From Nonomuraea jabiensis (GTDB taxonomy: Bacteria; Actinomycetota; Actinomycetes; Streptosporangiales; Streptosporangiaceae): a DNA stretch of 64,000 bases. The stretch covers positions 10,304,501-10,368,500 of the forward strand of contig NZ_JACHMB010000001.1 in the NCBI RefSeq assembly GCF_014204795.1, in the 5' to 3' direction. The position numbers were made by a program, and so were the translations under genes. The notes below the pieces were generated by a model. It was given only the letters and a program-made list of their open reading frames with translations. It was not told the DNA's origin and made no database searches. Below are positions 50,901 to 58,027 of the stretch, piece by piece. Positions within the stretch are counted from its first letter, which is position 1; each line of letters starts with the position of its first letter.

Positions 50901-52067
50901 CTCGTCAGACTGCGACGTCTCCCCCTCGGCGGCCCCGCCCTCATGCTGGTCGGCGAGATGCGGTCCCGGCGCGGACGCCGGATCGGTCTTCGGCACCACT
51001 CCCGACTGAGGCACCGGCTCGGACTCGGGCTCGGCTTCGTGGACGAGCGCGAGCGCCGACCCGGGCGTGGGCATCGGGCCGGGGACCGGCGACGGGGCCG
51101 GTGAAGGAGCGGGGGCCGGTGAAGGAGCGGGGGCCGGTGACGGGCCGGCCTTGTCGGCCGGAGCCGGTGCGGCGGGGTCAGCCGGTACGACCTTGAGAGC
51201 GGGAGCCTTCTGTCTCGGTTGGCGCACGGCCTTGACCCACGTCTCCCCCGGCTCCAGTTCGTCGTCCACGAGCTTGCGGCGGCTGCCGTTGGAGGTGGTG
51301 ACGAGCTGGTGCAGGTTGCCTTCCTCGTCCACGCCATAGGCGACACCGACGGTGACGTTACCCCGGGCGAGCCCCTCATCCGCCTTACGGCGTTCCTCAG
51401 GGGTGAGGTCGTCGGGTGGCAGTGTCCTGCCCTCCTGCGCCGCCTGGGCGATCTTCGCCTCCCGGGCCGCCTGCCGCTGGGCGACCTCCTTCTGGACGAC
51501 ACGATCCATCAGCTCGTTCGCCCGCAGGTCGGCGGCGTCCTGGAACTCCCGCAGCCGCCCGAGCGCCTCGGCGTCCTCCGGGGCCGCGGGGCCGCCCGTC
51601 TCCTCCGCCATGGCCAGCCCGACCGACGCGCTGCCGCCCACGGCCACCGGACCGCTCTCGTGAGCCGCCGTATCGGTCACAGCGTCGGCCGCCGCGTGGG
51701 CCGCGGCCTCGAGGCCCGCGTGGCGGGTCGGCCGCGGCCCCGCGCCGCCGCGCTGCTGGATGACGTGGGCCAGCTCGTGGGCGAGCAGGTGCCTGCCGTC
51801 GGGGGTGTGCGGCGCGAACCTGCCGGGGCCGAAGACGATCCGCTCGCCGACCGTGTACGCGCGGGCGCCCAGCTCGCGCGCCGATCTCCCGGCCGGGCCG
51901 TCGGAGTGGACCCTGACCTGGCTGAGGTCCTGCCCGAACCGCTGCTCCATGGCCGTACGCGTCACCCGGTCCAGCGGCTCGCCCCTGCGCGCCAGCTCCC
52001 TGCGGGCCGCGGCGGGGACGGGCGCCGGGCCCCGCGCGGCTTCGGCACGTCGGTCGCCGGCCGCCAT
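47928..52067 (-). CDS. DUF4157 (eCIS core domain) protein, 1379 residues, probable cargo or accessory of the injection system
   Basis: Residues about 30-108 form the DUF4157 domain with metallopeptidase-like HELAH (97-101). Residues about 235-440 include VTVGVAYGVDEEGN, a Pro/Ala-rich insert (about 300-370), DAEARLAAYA (402-411) and NICPHC (427-431), resembling a bacterial toxin deaminase in which the usual HAE is DAE. Residues 440-640 are low-complexity. About 640-1010 are Thr/Ser/Gly-rich and beta-like. A helical C-terminus contains a duplicated QKETVGPPPAPAP unit. No signal peptide. DUF4157 proteins are the hallmark partners of extracellular contractile injection systems. Start ATG 52067 is 3 bp after the DUF6519 stop. 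Confidence 0.8.
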   Translation of the reverse strand: MAAGDRRAEAARGPAPVPAAARRELARRGEPLDRVTRTAMEQRFGQDLSQVRVHSDGPAGRSARELGARAYTVGERIVFGPGRFAPHTPDGRHLLAHELAHVIQQRGGAGPRPTRHAGLEAAAHAAADAVTDTAAHESGPVAVGGSASVGLAMAEETGGPAAPEDAEALGRLREFQDAADLRANELMDRVVQKEVAQRQAAREAKIAQAAQEGRTLPPDDLTPEERRKADEGLARGNVTVGVAYGVDEEGNLHQLVTTSNGSRRKLVDDELEPGETWVKAVRQPRQKAPALKVVPADPAAPAPADKAGPSPAPAPSPAPAPSPAPSPVPGPMPTPGSALALVHEAEPESEPVPQSGVVPKTDPASAPGPHLADQHEGGAAEGETSQSDEPKRKRTAQQALKDAEARLAAYAAKHGLKLVAVGASSNICPHCAAKLGQAGATAASPRAKDPEREHVPANISPALEAIKKLPRKPPRPEPVVERRHPARPEGAPPTGPAAPPARRRLIRFPLPKADTLPVPANADDEILQQAQAQPKAPKAKPKPEAPQQPPTPKPAKPPAPAPAPAPAPGTPSGAAPKASAPPVPVAPSKRTPEVTSKSTTGTTVARNEGSLTLTRSKDTATGTFDEEGRLQQGTRTGRQASAGLVAGPEGFGGQGAASAQRTTAYGNGFTTTRSVAGNAGVVVKATRVEATEPPAYQLMVTVTIGASGTVGGGAGRKGTANASLSVTGTVMGTFVHRFSEEETRRYLGDLARDGAGGAEQELRVVNLVARGSVDDARQLLTTLAAPVSAAEAAKLGEGDQASLEARKGVGGSLGVTGAGRSPVGAEVSYSRSRSLKRTVARRGGAVLVTVEVVAETAKSVGASGSSGAVSGGLSYGRTTSEGRAVTFRLNPGDPDYRTRFDRILAVDGAAELTALAAADPTRVVGTESGSGWSTTLTPKVGVAGLEASISTTHSFAEKTVVGEEGTHKLFSGATGGGLKAGAASGPQLEYRTEQAVTAAVGPGNRATGDVSTTTSETDLGASARALASAADQSPVASALKLATGGSKLLQPRTEVIGMKLSDDDFATIASISREPGRWNHAFRGRIASFQDWQLLGRRIAAGGADREAMSRALAEYASRNDGASDAVQAVVRPQGQAEGGVRYDWPAELAKEREAFETIVVGDRVAHLKARAAAGAFEEAQAGLKADNLRLDKAARAITAASEQFTDVAAVAEMLRRIGDRQTEIRAELRKLKAALGPASAPPQKETVGPPPAPAPAQKETVGPPPAPAPDADAVEERNAKIRSLIPALLTLRDQERAVFAEARKELEHPPWYRGPDVIAVIQALNKLKPVYTQWDPLVDRLRAVFRERGEDGSRADAYAPDRKTYEALRRHPELTKYG
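48280..48339 (-). repeat. 42-bp tandem repeat in the DUF4157 gene
   Basis: CCCACCGTCTCCTTCTGC occurs at 48280-48297 and again at 48322-48339 (period 42 bp), encoding the twice-repeated QKETVG...PAPAP linker before the C-terminal helical part. Confidence 0.75.
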
Positions 52068-52069
52068 GG

Positions 52070-53392
52070 TCACAGACCGTGCGTGAGCGGCAGCGCGAAC
52101 GACGTCCGCCAACCGGTGACCCCGTCACCCTCGACGACGGCCAGCGGCGCGTAGTGGTAGGCCACGCCGTGCGGGCCGCGCCCCTGGGGATGGGGCCAGA
52201 TGACGTCGCCCAGCGTGCGGCGCGCGGGGAAGACCCAGTAGTCGCCGGTGCGGTAGCGGTGCGGGTTGCCGCGCTCGCCGGCGAGGAAGCGCACCTCGAC
52301 GCCCCGCTCCAGCGGGATCCACCCCGCGTCCTTCCTGGCCGCCTGCGCCTCGGTCACCGGAACGGCCCCGTCAGGGGACTTGCCCGGCGGCGTGTGGTCC
52401 CAGCGCCGCAGGTACGGGTGACGGCGCCGGTCGATCGCGGGCGGCGGCGCGTCCAAGGTCACGGTCGACAGGTCCACGTCCACGTCCACCACCTGGCGCA
52501 GCGGCGCGGCCGGACGCGGCCGGCCCAGCTCGCGGCGCAGCGAGACGGCGTCGTCCACGGCCTCCACCCACTGGCCGACCTCCAGCGTGGTGTGCCGGTC
52601 GCGGCCCAGGCCGCTCACCTGGACGACGGGCCCGTCGCTCGCCTGGACCGGGTAGATCACCGAGCCGTTGTCCCGCGACCAGGCGAAGCTCGCCCCTTCC
52701 CGGGCGGTGCCCCCGCTGCGGATCTCCACCCGGTAGAGCTGGTTCTCCCCGGTGTATCCCGCGTCGGACGGCGCGGTGCACGGGTCGTCGTCGGCCTCGT
52801 GCGGGCGCGTGGCCCGTACCTGGAGGACTCCCCGGTGCTCCGCCGACGCGGCCTCCGCGATCCAGTCGGCGACCCAGGTCTCCACCGGCACGTCGCCGGC
52901 CGGCACGGGCACGGCGCGCACCTGCCAGACCACCTGCGCGCGGCTGCTGGTGTCGGGGTGGTGCGGGCCGAGCGCTGGCTCGTGCAGCGCCGGGTCCTCC
53001 ACCTCGGTGACGTGCCGCTCCCAGACCTTCAGGTAGGCCAGGTACCTGCCCTTGGGCAGCCGGTCGGCGCCCCCGGCGTCCAGCACGGCGTGCGGCTGCC
53101 TGGCGTAGGTGGTCTCGGCCGGGTTCTCGACGCCGATGCCGTTCACGTAGTAGCGGCCCGCCCCGATGGTGAAGTCCGCCACGGCCGGGTCGCCGATGGC
53201 GAAGCCCAGTCCGGGGCCCGCCGGCCCGGCGTGGGGGCCCATCAGGTCGGCCAGCGCGCCGCGCAGCTGGTGCAGCAGGATCGCGGTCTGCTCATTGCGG
53301 TCGGCGTCCAGGCCGATCCTGCCCTGCAGGTCGAAGACCGCGGAGTAGCCGCGCTCCGGCGAGAAGGTGATGTTGGAGAAGTCTCCGTGCAC
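52070..53392 (-). CDS. DUF6519 family protein of contractile-injection clusters
   Basis: 440 residues from GTG 53392 (GGGAG six bases upstream). It begins VHGDFSNITFSPERGYSAVF, the pattern found at the start of DUF6519 proteins, which are encoded beside phage-tail-like baseplate genes; the body is predicted mainly beta (YYVNGIGVENP, RVEIRSGG, SFAWSRDNGSVIYPV). Function is unknown; position between the tail-I/beta-helix protein and the DUF4157 protein suggests a baseplate or cargo-docking part. Confidence 0.75.
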   Translation of the reverse strand: MHGDFSNITFSPERGYSAVFDLQGRIGLDADRNEQTAILLHQLRGALADLMGPHAGPAGPGLGFAIGDPAVADFTIGAGRYYVNGIGVENPAETTYARQPHAVLDAGGADRLPKGRYLAYLKVWERHVTEVEDPALHEPALGPHHPDTSSRAQVVWQVRAVPVPAGDVPVETWVADWIAEAASAEHRGVLQVRATRPHEADDDPCTAPSDAGYTGENQLYRVEIRSGGTAREGASFAWSRDNGSVIYPVQASDGPVVQVSGLGRDRHTTLEVGQWVEAVDDAVSLRRELGRPRPAAPLRQVVDVDVDLSTVTLDAPPPAIDRRRHPYLRRWDHTPPGKSPDGAVPVTEAQAARKDAGWIPLERGVEVRFLAGERGNPHRYRTGDYWVFPARRTLGDVIWPHPQGRGPHGVAYHYAPLAVVEGDGVTGWRTSFALPLTHGL

Positions 53393-53402
53393 TGCGCTCT
53401 CC

Positions 53403-55469
53403 CTAGGTGGCGTTGATGACGGCGGCATCGACACCGAGGGGGACGAACCCGTTCAGGTGGTCGACGAGGTTGGCGAGGCTCCGCGCCTCGAACAGGTCGT
53501 GGAAGGCGCCCATCTCGGCGCCGTCCGCGGCTCCTGTGCGGATGGCGTCGGCGCAGGTCTCGTGCAGCCGGCAGTAGCCGGGCGTGCCGTACCTGACGCT
53601 GGTGAACCTGGGCCGCAGCCGGTGGTCCGCATCGGGCGGGCACCGGTAGCGGGGCGGGCCGCCGTGGCAGGCGTAGGAGACGTAGGAGTAGCGCGCGCAG
53701 CCGGTGTCGCGCCTGGCCACGTGCACGCAGCCGGTCACGATGCTGTCCTCGGCGAGCCTGAGCAGGTAGACGCGCAGCCGGCCGAGCACGGTGCAGCGGC
53801 GCAGGGTCAGGTCGGCGTAGGCGTTCCGGTCGTCCACGCCCGTCACGGCGGCCAGCTCGCGGCCGGTCGCGTCGATGATCGAGTCGTACGCCTCGACGAC
53901 GAGCGGCTCCCCCGCGGTCTCGTCCTGGTCGACGAGGATCGTGCCGACGATCGACCGTTCGACGCGCAGGCGGGCGGTGGTGCGGCGCAGCTCGATCGAC
54001 GGCTCCTCGCCGTGGCGGGGCTCGCACCGGTCGTCCAGCTCCCAGCCGGGCACGAGGGTGCAGTGCCTGATCGTGACCTCGCCCACCTGCCCGGTGATGT
54101 CGACGCTGCGGCCCGAGATCACGAGCCCGTCGAGGAGCAGGCGGGGGCGGCGCGCGGAGGGCGGCGGGCAGTCGGCGGGGCCGCCCGGCGGCGGGGTCTT
54201 GGAGCGGGCGCGCACCAAGAGCGCGTCGAACCTGTTGGCCCGCTGGTTGAGCAGCCTGATCACTGGCCGCTGGTACGGCGCCGCCCGCAGCTCCAGCCGG
54301 TCGTCCAGGTCCAGCTCGACGCAGAGCGCCTCGGTGTAGTCGGCCGAGTCGACGATCTCCACGAGCACGTCGTGCAGGGACGGGTCGGCCTCCCTGTCCT
54401 CCTGCCACTGCCGGAGCGCGGCGGTGATCGAGCCGAACCCGTCACCGCCCACGACGTACCGGCGGCGCTCGCCGGCGGGGGCGGTCGGCCGGGCGTAGGC
54501 GCCGCCGCCCATGCGCTCGCTGAAGCCGTAGCTCCAGCTCACCCACACGCCCTCCTCCGGCGCCTCGTCCGGCGGGAAGGCGATCCTGCCCAGCACCGGG
54601 TCCACGACCACCTGGCCCGGCTGGGGCCGGTAGCGCCAGTCGCTCAGGTCTGCGCCGACGATCCGGCTCGCGGGGACGGGGTTGTCCAGGCTGTCGCGCC
54701 AGATCCGCAGGGCGCGGCCCGGGCCGTAGTACTCGGTCACGGCCGCGGCGAACTCCTCGCGGCCGATCGGGTGCGGCAGGTCGGCGGGTCCCGACAGGTG
54801 GGCTGCCTTCGGCCCCGTCCCCTGCGGGGCGAACAGCTGGGTGTCGATGCCCAGCACGTTGACCAGGTAGCGGCTGTAGCGCTGGTCGACGCAGAACGCC
54901 GGGGCCCGGGTGACGGGGAAGGACAGCAGCCGCCACACGTACAGGGCCAGGCTGGGGATGTTGTGCAGGCCCCTGGTCAGCTCGCTGTCGATCCGGCGCA
55001 CGTCGGCCAGCCTGGGGGCGGTGTCGAAGGGCCCGCCGACGCGCTCGCAGGCGACGAGGTCGCGCACGTCGAAGGTGGCCGGCCGGTCCGGCCGCAGGTG
55101 CCGCAGGTGCTGGTCGCGCACCAGCATCCGGTACGTCTCCACCGCCCGCGCGGGCCGGCCGGCGACGTCGAAGGCGAGCTGTTCCAGCGCGGCGGCGGTG
55201 CCCTTGCGGCGGCGTACGGCCACCGCGTCCGCCACCTCGGCGCGGGAGACGCCCTCCCTGTCGATGCCGACCAGGGCCGCGATGTACGGCACCACCCACT
55301 CGTCGCAGGTCTCGGCGAACCAGTTGGCGTACCAGGTGTCGAGGTCGTCCTCGATGACGCGTACCTGCTCCTCGATGACCCTCAGCAGCGCCCGCAGCGG
55401 GTGGCCCTGCTCCTCGTCCCTGCTGCGGTGGATGGCGGGCAGCAGCGCGGCCAGCTCGTCGCGGGTCAT
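53403..55469 (-). CDS. Phage tail protein I-like protein with C-terminal beta-helix
   Basis: 688 residues from ATG 55469, overlapping the upstream baseplate gene (ATGA). The N-terminal part (about 1-190, LPAIHRSRDEEQGHPLRALL and DTWYANWFAETCDEWVVPYI) resembles tail-protein-I baseplate components. Residues about 370-640 have a repeating IxxxxVEIxxSxxG-like pattern that suggests a parallel beta-helix. The tail is cysteine-rich (CARYSYVSYACHGG, CRLHETC). It may link baseplate to fibre or cell-surface contact. The open frame upstream of 55469 belongs to the neighbour. Confidence 0.75.
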   Translation of the reverse strand: MTRDELAALLPAIHRSRDEEQGHPLRALLRVIEEQVRVIEDDLDTWYANWFAETCDEWVVPYIAALVGIDREGVSRAEVADAVAVRRRKGTAAALEQLAFDVAGRPARAVETYRMLVRDQHLRHLRPDRPATFDVRDLVACERVGGPFDTAPRLADVRRIDSELTRGLHNIPSLALYVWRLLSFPVTRAPAFCVDQRYSRYLVNVLGIDTQLFAPQGTGPKAAHLSGPADLPHPIGREEFAAAVTEYYGPGRALRIWRDSLDNPVPASRIVGADLSDWRYRPQPGQVVVDPVLGRIAFPPDEAPEEGVWVSWSYGFSERMGGGAYARPTAPAGERRRYVVGGDGFGSITAALRQWQEDREADPSLHDVLVEIVDSADYTEALCVELDLDDRLELRAAPYQRPVIRLLNQRANRFDALLVRARSKTPPPGGPADCPPPSARRPRLLLDGLVISGRSVDITGQVGEVTIRHCTLVPGWELDDRCEPRHGEEPSIELRRTTARLRVERSIVGTILVDQDETAGEPLVVEAYDSIIDATGRELAAVTGVDDRNAYADLTLRRCTVLGRLRVYLLRLAEDSIVTGCVHVARRDTGCARYSYVSYACHGGPPRYRCPPDADHRLRPRFTSVRYGTPGYCRLHETCADAIRTGAADGAEMGAFHDLFEARSLANLVDHLNGFVPLGVDAAVINAT

Positions 55470-58021
55470 CGGGCCACCTCCACGTGCAGGACGACGAACC
55501 CGTCCAGGCCAGGTCGGATCAGGACGAGCTCGGCGGGGTCGATGTGGACGCCGTCGGCCCGGGTCCTGGCCGCTCGCGCGGGTATCCGGTCGGCCACGCC
55601 GGTGACCGCGGCGGCGTCCGGGGCGGTCGTGCCGCGGGTGGCGCCCAGCCGTACGACGTGGGCGAACGCGACGCCGGGCACGCGCTGGAGCGCCGCGACG
55701 ACCTCGGACAGGTACACGGCGCGCCCGAGGGCCCGCGCGTCGAACCCGAACGCCGACTCCAAGGCCGCGCGGGCCTGCGGGCCGACCAGGTCGGGGGTGC
55801 GGTCGGCGTCGATCCACACGTTGGCCTCCAGGACGACGTTCCACAGGGTGCGCGGCGCCGCGGCGACCGGCACGCCGGGGTCGCCGTAGCGGCGGCAGGC
55901 CGCGAGCAGGCCGCGCAGGAGGTCGGAGTCCGGCTCGATCGGCGCGTCGTCCACGCCGGCGACCGTCAGGTGGACCAGTTCCCTGCCGCCCGCGCTCAGG
56001 CGGGTCGCCTCGGCCTTGCCGACGCCCGCGCGGGCCAAGGTGAAGTCCGCGTAGTCGCGCAGGCCCACCAGCCGGTCCATGGCCAGCGTCGGCAGCGGCG
56101 CCCGGCCGCGCAGCGCCGGGTCCGCGTCGTGGTCGGTGCCGCCACCGGCGCGCAGCGGGTTGGTCACCGCGCTGACGCCCAGCGGTTTGGTCTGCAGCTG
56201 GCTGAGCTGCCCGGCGCCCACGTTGCCCGCCCTGCCGATGCCCACGCGGTAGGTGAAGGCCACGTTGCCGGTGCCGGTGGGCAGCCGCGATCCGCGCCTG
56301 CCGTCGCCGAACTCGACGGTCGCGCCGCCCGCGGCGTCCACGCTGAGCTGGTAGGCCCGCTCGGACGGCCCCGCCCAGGCCAGCTCGGGGACCTCGTGCC
56401 AGGCGATCCCGCCCACCCTGACGACCAACTCCGCCTCGGCGCCGTCGGCGTCGGGGGTGGCGACGTACGTCAGCGGCTGCTGGCCCAGGGTGAAGCGCTG
56501 GCCGGCCGTGCCGGCGTCGCCGCTGCCGGCCGCGGGTTCGAGCTTCGTCTCGCCGTTCGTGGCGCGTACGACGTTGGCCCAGACGGTGACGGTGGAGCGG
56601 CGGTAGCTGCCGCGCAGCGGGGCCGCGAGGTCCAGCACGGTGTGATCCGGCACGCTCCCCGAGGAGGAGACCCGCCGGGTGCCGATGACCCGCGCGACCT
56701 CGCCGCCCGGCGGGGTGAGGGGGCCGGCGTCCTGCGGCATCCCGGACACGACGATCGTGCGGCCGGTCGGCAGGTCCTGGATCACCACTCCGAGGTCGAT
56801 CGAGCCGCCCTCGACGGGCCCCGTGACGGGCTCGTCGGCCAGGACGAGGGGCTCGGCCTGGGCATAGAAGGTGTATCCGCGCAGCTCGGCGAGGGAGCGT
56901 CCGGCGTCGCCGTGCTCCTCGGGGAACCAGGGCGCCACCAGCACGAGCGCCGTCACCCTGCCGGAGAGGCCGTAGCGGGCCAGGCCCAGCGTACGCACCT
57001 CTTTCACGAGGTTGACGTGCACGAGGCCGTCGCCGGAGACCACCACGATCCAGCTGCCCGGCAGGATGCGCGGGTAGTCGGCGTCGAGCGGGAGCAGGGT
57101 GCGCGCGCCCGAGTCGGAGTCGTACAGGCTCTCGTCGAGCTCCCAGTCGGGGTCGTCCGCGGCGACCTCGGCGATCCGGGGTGTCGGGGGCGGGAGCGGG
57201 GCGGCGGCGCCGAACGTGGCCGCCTTGGCCCGCAGGACCTCCAGCCGGACGAACTCCGCCTCCTCCTCGCCGTCCTCGGCCAGGCCGAGCGGGAGGGACT
57301 GCAGCCGGACGGCGGTCACCTGGGCGTCCAGGTCGGTCTCCGCCGACTCGACGATCCTCAGCAGGGGCGATCCGTCGGTGAAGTGGAAGAGCAGGCGGTC
57401 GTTGGGCGCGAGCCCGGTCGCGACCCCTTCGACGTGCACCACCCGCAGGGAGGCCGCGCGGCAGCGGGTCAGCCGGGTCGGGCGGCGCAGCCTGGGCGGC
57501 AGCGCGCCCCACGACGGGCGGGCCACCAGCTCCCCGGCCGTCTCGAAGATCTGCGGCTTGGCGCCGGGGTCGGGCACGCTCTGGACCCTGGCGCCCGCGG
57601 GCACCCGCACGAGCGGGTCGGCGGGGTCGGGGTCGAGGGTGTAGGCGAGCCAGGCGCTGGCCGCCAGCCCCGGCCGGGGCCGGTAGCCGACGAGCGCGGC
57701 CAGCTCCACCAGCGAGCGCCGCTCCTTGGCCGTCGCGAGGTAGCCCTCGTTGGCGATGCGTTCCTGGTAGAAGGTCAGCACGTCGCCGACGCAGGCCCAC
57801 GCGTCCAGCAGCGCCAGCGCGGGGTCGTCGGGGGCGCGCGTGGTCAGCCTGGCCAGCTCGGGATGGTCGGCGGAGGCCAGCCGCCCGATCATCGTGGCCA
57901 GGAACGCCGCCCGGGTGCCCACGCGGACGCTCAGGCTCGATCGCCCCGGAGGGTTGGCCGTCGGCAGCGGTGTGCCCGAAGCGCACCGGCCGCAGCATCC
58001 CGCCGCTTCACCGCAGCTCAT
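55466..58021 (-). CDS. Putative baseplate assembly protein 2 (TIGR02243-like, Afp12-like)
   Basis: 851 residues from ATG 58021. The segment PDDPALALLDAWACVGDVLT then YQERIANEGYLATAKERRSL is the signature of large baseplate J-like proteins; FGDGRRGSRLPTG and NVGAGQLSQLQ lie in the central J domain. The first 16 residues have four cysteines (CGEAAGCCGRC), which could bind metal. It forms part of the baseplate wedge together with its paralogue encoded upstream. Confidence 0.85.
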   Translation of the reverse strand: MSCGEAAGCCGRCASGTPLPTANPPGRSSLSVRVGTRAAFLATMIGRLASADHPELARLTTRAPDDPALALLDAWACVGDVLTFYQERIANEGYLATAKERRSLVELAALVGYRPRPGLAASAWLAYTLDPDPADPLVRVPAGARVQSVPDPGAKPQIFETAGELVARPSWGALPPRLRRPTRLTRCRAASLRVVHVEGVATGLAPNDRLLFHFTDGSPLLRIVESAETDLDAQVTAVRLQSLPLGLAEDGEEEAEFVRLEVLRAKAATFGAAAPLPPPTPRIAEVAADDPDWELDESLYDSDSGARTLLPLDADYPRILPGSWIVVVSGDGLVHVNLVKEVRTLGLARYGLSGRVTALVLVAPWFPEEHGDAGRSLAELRGYTFYAQAEPLVLADEPVTGPVEGGSIDLGVVIQDLPTGRTIVVSGMPQDAGPLTPPGGEVARVIGTRRVSSSGSVPDHTVLDLAAPLRGSYRRSTVTVWANVVRATNGETKLEPAAGSGDAGTAGQRFTLGQQPLTYVATPDADGAEAELVVRVGGIAWHEVPELAWAGPSERAYQLSVDAAGGATVEFGDGRRGSRLPTGTGNVAFTYRVGIGRAGNVGAGQLSQLQTKPLGVSAVTNPLRAGGGTDHDADPALRGRAPLPTLAMDRLVGLRDYADFTLARAGVGKAEATRLSAGGRELVHLTVAGVDDAPIEPDSDLLRGLLAACRRYGDPGVPVAAAPRTLWNVVLEANVWIDADRTPDLVGPQARAALESAFGFDARALGRAVYLSEVVAALQRVPGVAFAHVVRLGATRGTTAPDAAAVTGVADRIPARAARTRADGVHIDPAELVLIRPGLDGFVVLHVEVAR

Positions 58022-58027
58022 ACCGGC

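Noticed and set aside
48000..52154. Several plus-strand frames of 100-440 codons opposite the DUF4157 gene
   Set aside because: They are Ala/Arg/Gly-rich shadows without ribosome sites or motifs.
55470..57998. Fusion of the tail-I/beta-helix protein with the frame upstream
   Set aside because: The extension is an antisense-free shadow of the baseplate gene 55466-58021, Arg/Pro-rich and without homology.
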